Shown: positions 59,296 through 64,000 of the stretch, piece by piece | How the letters are laid out: each line of letters begins with the position of its first letter | Numbering within the stretch: position 1 is the first letter of the stretch | Program-made: the position numbers and the translations under genes | The notes under the pieces: generated by a model | Told to the model about the DNA's origin: nothing | The model's input: only the letters and a program-made list of their open reading frames with translations | Databases searched by the model: none | From: an uncultured Lachnospiraceae bacterium | GTDB taxonomy: Bacteria; Bacillota; Clostridia; Lachnospirales; Lachnospiraceae | Assembly: GCA_934432595.1 (NCBI GenBank) | Contig: CAKRYR010000011.1 | Coordinates: 1 to 64,000 of the forward strand | Length of the DNA stretch: 64,000 nucleotides | Reading direction: 5' to 3'

Positions 59296-59475
59296 TCTTT
59301 AGTAATTACCCAAAATGCCGATTCTTGTATTTTGACTCCTAGCTCAAGCTAGGTGGGTTTCCACACATAAAGTTCTGAAGTCCTCGCATAAGTGAAGGCA
59401 TGTCATCTCTTTATAAATATCGGATTCCCTATTAATATAATGTAGGTTCAAAATAACAAGGCTGTCGCACATTCC
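59296..59475 (-). ncRNA. ssrS: 6S RNA
   Basis: On the minus strand the segment has the features of clostridial 6S RNA as I recall them: TTGTTATTTTGAACCTACA, GACATGCCTTCACTTATGCG then AGGACTTCAGAACTTTATGT, ACCTAGCTTGAGCTAGGAGT, and a 3' CGGCATTTTGGGTA. The ends can pair into a closing stem, and a terminator follows at 59263-59289. 6S RNA binds sigma-A RNA polymerase and lowers transcription in stationary phase. The exact ends are approximate. Confidence 0.78.
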
Positions 59476-59631
59476 AGGAAACTAACATTTTTAATTTTAA
59501 ACATATAATGCAAATTCAATTGCTTTTAATATGTTATATATAGTATATACCATTTTCATATAATTATCAATACAAATATATATTTCTGTTAATATTTTAC
59601 AAAATTATATTTTGATTTTTATTTATTTTTC

Positions 59632-60504
59632 CTATTGATTATTAAGCAAAATCTTACTCATCATACTGCACCCTTCTGTGTTTAAATTAATACCATCTAT
59701 AGTATATCTTTTCTTAATAGCATTATTGCTACTTTTCATTTTAGAATTCATATCTATATATTTTGAATCTGTTTCCATAGCAATTTGTTTTAACTGTTTA
59801 TTATACTTATCAATCTTTTTATTTGTAGCATTGTCTTTACCCGCTTTATCTTCTGATATATAAATTATTGAACATATATATACTTTGCTCTTAGGCTGAT
59901 GTTTTTTTACATAGGAAACATATCTCTCCATATTTTTATAATACTCAACAACACTTATATTTCTAACATCATTTAACCCAATAGACAAATATATTTTCTT
60001 ATACTTATTTCTTTTAACTTCAACTATACTATAAGCATTTTCTTTTATATTTTTATTACTTGAAAGCTTCTTATCTTTCAAATTTTTAGAAGATGCAGCT
60101 GCATCAAAAGCAAAGGTTCCCACTTCACAATGAAGTCTATAATACATAGATGTAATTCTAGAATCTCCTATAATTAACGCCTTTTCAAATAAATCCTCCA
60201 AAGCCATTACATCTAATGGCTCATCACTCATAGGTATTTCCTCATCTACTATTTCTACGTCTTTAACTGTTTTTTTCTTATTTGCCTTTTCCTTACCTTT
60301 TGATATATTACTACTATCTTTCTTTTCCTTGCTCTCTGAATTCTTTTTATTGCTTTTATTTAATTCAATCTCACTGCCCTTATTTATTCCTACTAGACAT
60401 TTCTTACTACTTCTTTGATGATATACTGTTATACTAAATACCAATAATATCTCAAGCATAGCAATAATTGTCATGTAAGCCATTGTTTTATACTTACTCA
60501 TCAC
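59632..60504 (-). CDS. Membrane-anchored SGNH-like hydrolase, catalytic His replaced
   Basis: A 290-residue protein. One membrane segment (TMAYMTIIAMLEILLVFSIT), a Lys/Ser/Glu-rich linker, then an SGNH fold at about 110-290: block I ALIIGDSRITSM with the Ser, block III YLSIGLNDVRN with Gly/Asn. In block V the family's Asp-x-x-His appears as TIDGINLNTEG, with Asn in place of His. It may be an inactive, binding-only member or use another base. Such enzymes often deacetylate cell-wall polymers. Confidence 0.75.
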   Translation of the reverse strand: MMSKYKTMAYMTIIAMLEILLVFSITVYHQRSSKKCLVGINKGSEIELNKSNKKNSESKEKKDSSNISKGKEKANKKKTVKDVEIVDEEIPMSDEPLDVMALEDLFEKALIIGDSRITSMYYRLHCEVGTFAFDAAASSKNLKDKKLSSNKNIKENAYSIVEVKRNKYKKIYLSIGLNDVRNISVVEYYKNMERYVSYVKKHQPKSKVYICSIIYISEDKAGKDNATNKKIDKYNKQLKQIAMETDSKYIDMNSKMKSSNNAIKKRYTIDGINLNTEGCSMMSKILLNNQ

Positions 60505-60519
60505 AATCTCTCTTTAATA

Positions 60520-62634
60520 TTAGTACTCCTCTATATTTTTTATAATAACGCCAGAATAAGCTGGTAACGTAAGTGTTAGCACACCATTTTGAGACTGATA
60601 TACCTGAGCACTTAAATCATATCCTTCTTCTGTTGTTAATATCAATCTTCCTAACCTCTCATTATCTTCTATTCCCATCTGCCACACATTTATGTCCATA
60701 GTCAATGTATCATTATGATTATTTACTGCTACTACGATTTTATCATTTTCATCAAAACGTCCATAACTTAAGTACATAGGTCCTCCACCTAAAAATATAA
60801 TAGAACCTGTCTTAAGTGCTTGATAATCTTTGTGAATACGAATTAATTCCTTATGAACATTTATCAAATCCTTATCTTCTCTTCCCCAAGGATAAGTTCT
60901 TCTATTATCTGGATCTGTCCATCCACATACACCGGCCTCATCTCCATAGTATAATGTAGGTGCTCCAGGCCATGTCATTTGAATAACAACTGCTTCTTTT
61001 AAAACACCTTTATTTATACCTTCATTAGCCGCTTCTGGTCCTAGTGAACCTGTTCTGCCAACTTTACGATTAGTTCTTGTTAAAAATCTTGAATGGTCAT
61101 GATTAGACAATTCATTCATTGCAACAAGAAGAGACTGTGTGTTGAACCTTGACATATGGTGTCTCATAGCTCCAAAGAAAGCCTCATGATTACCTAATAA
61201 GTCACCTCTATACTCATCACTATGTTTTTCAACTCCAGTTAAAAACCAAGTTAATGGTTCCATAAATGCATCATAGTTCATTACAGTATCCCATTCATTA
61301 CCTTGTAACCAACTATTAGGGTCTCCATAATGCTCAGCTATGATTATTGCCTCTGGATTAGCTTCCTTTACATTTTTTCTAAAGTCTCTCCAAAATTTAT
61401 GATTAAACTCACTTGAATATCCTAAATCAGCTGCTACGTCAAGTCTCCAACCATCAACATTATATGGTGGCGAAACCCATTTACGTGCTATCTTCATTAC
61501 ATATTCATATAACTTAGGTGACTCTTCATAGTTTAATTTTGGAAGAGTATCATGTCCCCACCATCCATAATATTGACCATTATATGGCCAATTACCTTGA
61601 CAAAACTTAAAGAATGTATGATATGGACTATCATAGCTTACATATGCACCTAAATCATAGCCCTCTTGTCCTTCATATATTCTCTCTCTATCTAACCATT
61701 TATTAAATGAACCACAATGATTAAATACACCATCTAGAATTACCCTTATTCCCTTTTCATGAGCTTTACTTACAAATTCAGCAAAAAGCTCATTCGATGC
61801 ATCTAAATTTTCTCTACTTGTAACTCTAGTTATATATTTAGAAGCATTTTTATTATCATGGTCACCTTCTACTAAAGGTTCTCCACCATCTTTAACAATA
61901 ACTCCAAAATGTGGATCTATATTATCATAATCTTGTATATCATATTTATGATTAGAAGGCGATACAAACATAGGGTTTAGATATATTACCTCTATTCCTA
62001 AATCTGCTAAATAATCTAATTTAGACATAATTCCTTGTATATCGCCACCATAGAATTCTCTAACACCCATAGCTGCAGGATATTTATTCCAATCCTTGAC
62101 CTCAGAAACATAATCCTCTATATAATTATACTCTCTATCTACAACATTGTTCGTACTACTTCCTTGACAAAAACGGTCTGTATATATCTGATACATAACA
62201 GCTCCCTTAGCCCAATCTGGTGTCTTAAATCCTGGCATTATAGTAAAATTATAATAAGGTTGAACATCTGTTGTTACACCTACCTTATTATAATAAAATG
62301 TTCTTCTTCCTGAAGTTATTTCAAAATAATATTCTATATTAGTCTCTCCGACCTGAATAGTTCTCTCATAATAATCAAATTTCTTATTATTTTTAAATCT
62401 GTCCATAACCATTCGTCGGCCATTCCATATCAAATAAACTACATCTACGTTCTCACGTTCTGTTCTTATCTTAATGGTAACATTCTCTCCTGGCATTGGT
62501 TCTGGTGGATTACGAAACATTTTTGTTCCATCACTAAACAATGCTTTTTTATTAAGCACCGGTGTCATATTACTAATATACATTTGTAATTTTTCACTTC
62601 TAGACAACTGATTAAAATTCAAGCCAAAATCCAT
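60520..62634 (-). CDS. GH13 alpha-glucan hydrolase (neopullulanase/cyclomaltodextrinase type)
   Basis: A 704-residue enzyme. An N-terminal beta domain (about 45-130) precedes the barrel. Catalytic residues are Asp in NVDGWRLDVAADL, Glu in AIIIAEHYGDP and Asp in ELSNHDHSRFL. YQIYTDRFCQG and GGDIQGIMSKLDYLADLGIE are typical of the maltogenic/neopullulanase group. No signal peptide, so it should act on maltodextrins inside the cell. A C-terminal beta domain closes it (620-704). Confidence 0.92.
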   Translation of the reverse strand: MDFGLNFNQLSRSEKLQMYISNMTPVLNKKALFSDGTKMFRNPPEPMPGENVTIKIRTERENVDVVYLIWNGRRMVMDRFKNNKKFDYYERTIQVGETNIEYYFEITSGRRTFYYNKVGVTTDVQPYYNFTIMPGFKTPDWAKGAVMYQIYTDRFCQGSSTNNVVDREYNYIEDYVSEVKDWNKYPAAMGVREFYGGDIQGIMSKLDYLADLGIEVIYLNPMFVSPSNHKYDIQDYDNIDPHFGVIVKDGGEPLVEGDHDNKNASKYITRVTSRENLDASNELFAEFVSKAHEKGIRVILDGVFNHCGSFNKWLDRERIYEGQEGYDLGAYVSYDSPYHTFFKFCQGNWPYNGQYYGWWGHDTLPKLNYEESPKLYEYVMKIARKWVSPPYNVDGWRLDVAADLGYSSEFNHKFWRDFRKNVKEANPEAIIIAEHYGDPNSWLQGNEWDTVMNYDAFMEPLTWFLTGVEKHSDEYRGDLLGNHEAFFGAMRHHMSRFNTQSLLVAMNELSNHDHSRFLTRTNRKVGRTGSLGPEAANEGINKGVLKEAVVIQMTWPGAPTLYYGDEAGVCGWTDPDNRRTYPWGREDKDLINVHKELIRIHKDYQALKTGSIIFLGGGPMYLSYGRFDENDKIVVAVNNHNDTLTMDINVWQMGIEDNERLGRLILTTEEGYDLSAQVYQSQNGVLTLTLPAYSGVIIKNIEEY

Positions 62635-63150
62635 GTGACATTCTCCTTTAATTGTTATATAGAATTTCCTGTTTATCTAAAACCTAAAGGTTCCATATTC
62701 TTACTATTTTTTATAGACATATACATATATTTTATAATATTTCCCATAAATATACAACTCTTTTCTGTTATTTTTCAAGATAAACTTATAAATCTTTATC
62801 CTAATTAAAAACCATTTTCTTTTTCTAGAGTTTTTCTTACCATTCCGAAACCTTTTAATTTTTTCCATTTTTTTTATCTTTAAACCAAATAAAGAGGACA
62901 AGTCACTGAGACTGTCCTCTTCGGAGAAGGTATTTTTGTTACTATGGGGTGTAGCAAAAACTATATAATGTATTGGGGTTTACCCATATAGTATATCACT
63001 ATATCTCACATAAGTCTGCACAAAAAATACCATTTTTTTATATTTTTTTTGTATAAAAGTGCTTAATTTTCGTATTTTTTTCGATAATTTACTAAAATTT
63101 ATAGTTTTTTAGTGAAGGAAATATTACAAATTAGTAATTTGTAAAAAAAC
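62635..63150. other. Long leader region of the GH13 gene
   Basis: No convincing gene; a 65-residue, extremely Lys/Tyr-rich frame at 62704-62901 is probably chance. The region holds the hairpin at 62893-62920 and AT-rich DNA including TATATAGT-type sequences that could be a promoter around 62960-63000. Confidence 0.45.
62893..62920 (-). terminator. Hairpin in the GH13 leader, possible attenuator
   Basis: AGAGGACA pairs with TGTCCTCT, extended inside by GTC/GAC; on the minus strand TTTATTTGG follows. It lies 260 bases before the GH13 start and far from any upstream stop, so it may end a short leader RNA. Confidence 0.5.
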
Positions 63151-63152
63151 AA

Positions 63153-63173
63153 GAAGGGCACGCAGTGCCCTTC
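63153..63173 (-). terminator. Terminator of asnB
   Basis: GAAGGGCAC/GTGCCCTTC with a 3-base loop, followed on the minus strand by TTGTTTTTTT, 19 bases after the asnB stop. Confidence 0.9.
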
Positions 63174-63191
63174 AATAAAAAACTCTTAATC

Positions 63192-64000
63192 TTAGATTCC
63201 ACTATCACCATAATTTGATAATACACGAGCAGATGGATCGTCTACGTTACATCCTTCCCACTCTTTATTTGGCATCCAGAAGTCAGCTACCATACCTGCT
63301 TGACCAGGATAATATTTTTCAAATATTTCTCTATACAATAATGATTCTTTAGTAAATGGCTGTGCAAAATTATATTTCTGACGTTTTTCTTCATATTCAT
63401 CAATTGTATATTTGCCTTCTGCATAAGCCTTTAAGTAATCTACCATAGAATGTCCTACGGCATCTGAAAATGCTGCTTTTTCTCTAAATAATATGTCAAA
63501 TGGTAAGTAATCTCCTTCAAATGCATGACGTAATAAATACTTTCCTTTTCCATATTTATTTAACTTCATTTCTGGATCGATAGACATTACATATTCTGCA
63601 AAGTCCAAATCACCAAATGGTACTCTTGCCTCTAAAGAATTGACTGATATGCATCTATCTGCACGAAGCACATCATACATATGCAATTCTTTTATTCGCT
63701 TTGTTGCTTCCTTCTGGAATTCCTCTGCATTTGGTGCAAAGTCAGTATATTTGTATCCAAATAATTCATCAGATATCTCTCCAGTTAATAATACTCTTAT
63801 ATCTGTCTGTTCATGTATCGCCTTACAAACTAAATACATTCCTATACTAGCACGTATAGTGGTTATATCATATGTTCCAAGTAACTGAATTACAGTCTCT
63901 AAGGAGTCAATTACATCCTTCTGAGAAATAATGACCTCAGTATGATCACTCCCTATATAATCTGCAACTTGCTTAGCATATTTTAAATCTATCGCATCTT
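63192..64000 (-). CDS. asnB: Asparagine synthetase B, C-terminal part (cut by window edge)
   Basis: The frame stays open from the window edge to the stop at 63192, giving about 269 residues of the synthetase domain. RVLLTGEISDELFGYKYTDF is the acidic ATP/aspartate loop, and SVNSLEARVPFGDLDFAEYV and the end WMPNKEWEGCNVDDPSARVL are typical AsnB. The glutaminase half lies outside. It makes asparagine from aspartate, glutamine and ATP. A strong terminator follows. Confidence 0.95.
   Translation of the reverse strand, partial: DAIDLKYAKQVADYIGSDHTEVIISQKDVIDSLETVIQLLGTYDITTIRASIGMYLVCKAIHEQTDIRVLLTGEISDELFGYKYTDFAPNAEEFQKEATKRIKELHMYDVLRADRCISVNSLEARVPFGDLDFAEYVMSIDPEMKLNKYGKGKYLLRHAFEGDYLPFDILFREKAAFSDAVGHSMVDYLKAYAEGKYTIDEYEEKRQKYNFAQPFTKESLLYREIFEKYYPGQAGMVADFWMPNKEWEGCNVDDPSARVLSNYGDSGI

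Noticed and set aside
62704..62901. A 65-codon Lys/Tyr/Ile-rich minus-strand frame
   Set aside because: Composition simply reflects AT-rich DNA, with no ribosome site and the hairpin at its start.

Overview
The window reads as low-GC DNA of an anaerobic, endospore-forming Firmicute, most likely a Lachnospiraceae-like clostridium. The evidence is the low GC content, the spore-coat genes cotJA/cotJB, an oxygen-sensitive nrdD/nrdG ribonucleotide reductase pair, pyruvate phosphate dikinase, a clostridial-type 6S RNA and a class I cyclic-di-GMP riboswitch. No rRNA, tRNA or CRISPR array was recognised.

Positions 1 to about 17,590 are the right part of a temperate prophage; its left part lies outside the window. 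Read from the right edge inwards it has a large serine integrase, a membrane zinc-ribbon protein, a CI-like repressor divergent from a Cro-like protein, a Rha/ORF6C regulator, many small proteins, a lytic transglycosylase, a PAPS-reductase-like protein, an AbrB-like protein, an adenine methyltransferase, RecT with its partner nuclease, RusA, an SSB-like protein and a replication initiator that carries 11-bp iterons. The prophage sits inside the spore-coat gene cotJC: only about 31 codons of cotJC remain on the right side, directly behind cotJA-cotJB. This resembles the sporulation-gene intervening elements such as skin in sigK.

Positions 17.6 to 36 kb are chromosomal: cotJA/B, a P-loop kinase, nrdD and nrdG split by a lipoprotein gene, dut, an M16 peptidase, a Dabb domain fused to three zinc ribbons, a membrane coiled-coil protein, a transglutaminase-like protein, a PlsC-like acyltransferase, an isolated pilT, a Na+/H+ antiporter and an M18 aminopeptidase.

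Positions 36 to 46.8 kb are accessory. A decayed ISLre2-type transposase is followed by an array of five secreted paralogues sharing a 'WG-x-M-x-F-x-Y' domain, a membrane-anchored partner and a decayed sixth copy. Two of the transcription units start from near-identical promoter plus hairpin leaders. Further on, a PD-(D/E)XK-like nuclease gene lies directly behind four 84-bp tandem repeats with 12-bp inverted arms, and next to eight 21-bp repeats.

Positions 46.9 to 64 kb carry ppdK, a membrane TPR-like protein, an aminotransferase, nadE, and a surface module: a c-di-GMP-I riboswitch, three tandem 65-bp structured repeats, an LPKTG-anchored fibro-slime adhesin and a class D-like sortase. These are followed by 6S RNA, an SGNH-like protein, a GH13 glucosidase and the 3' part of asnB. 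A roughly 130-bp structured intergenic repeat occurs three times in the chromosomal part. The best leads for something undescribed are the cotJC-interrupting prophage, the nuclease with its 84-bp repeat array, the WG-domain array with shared leaders, and the structured repeats in the adhesin leader.
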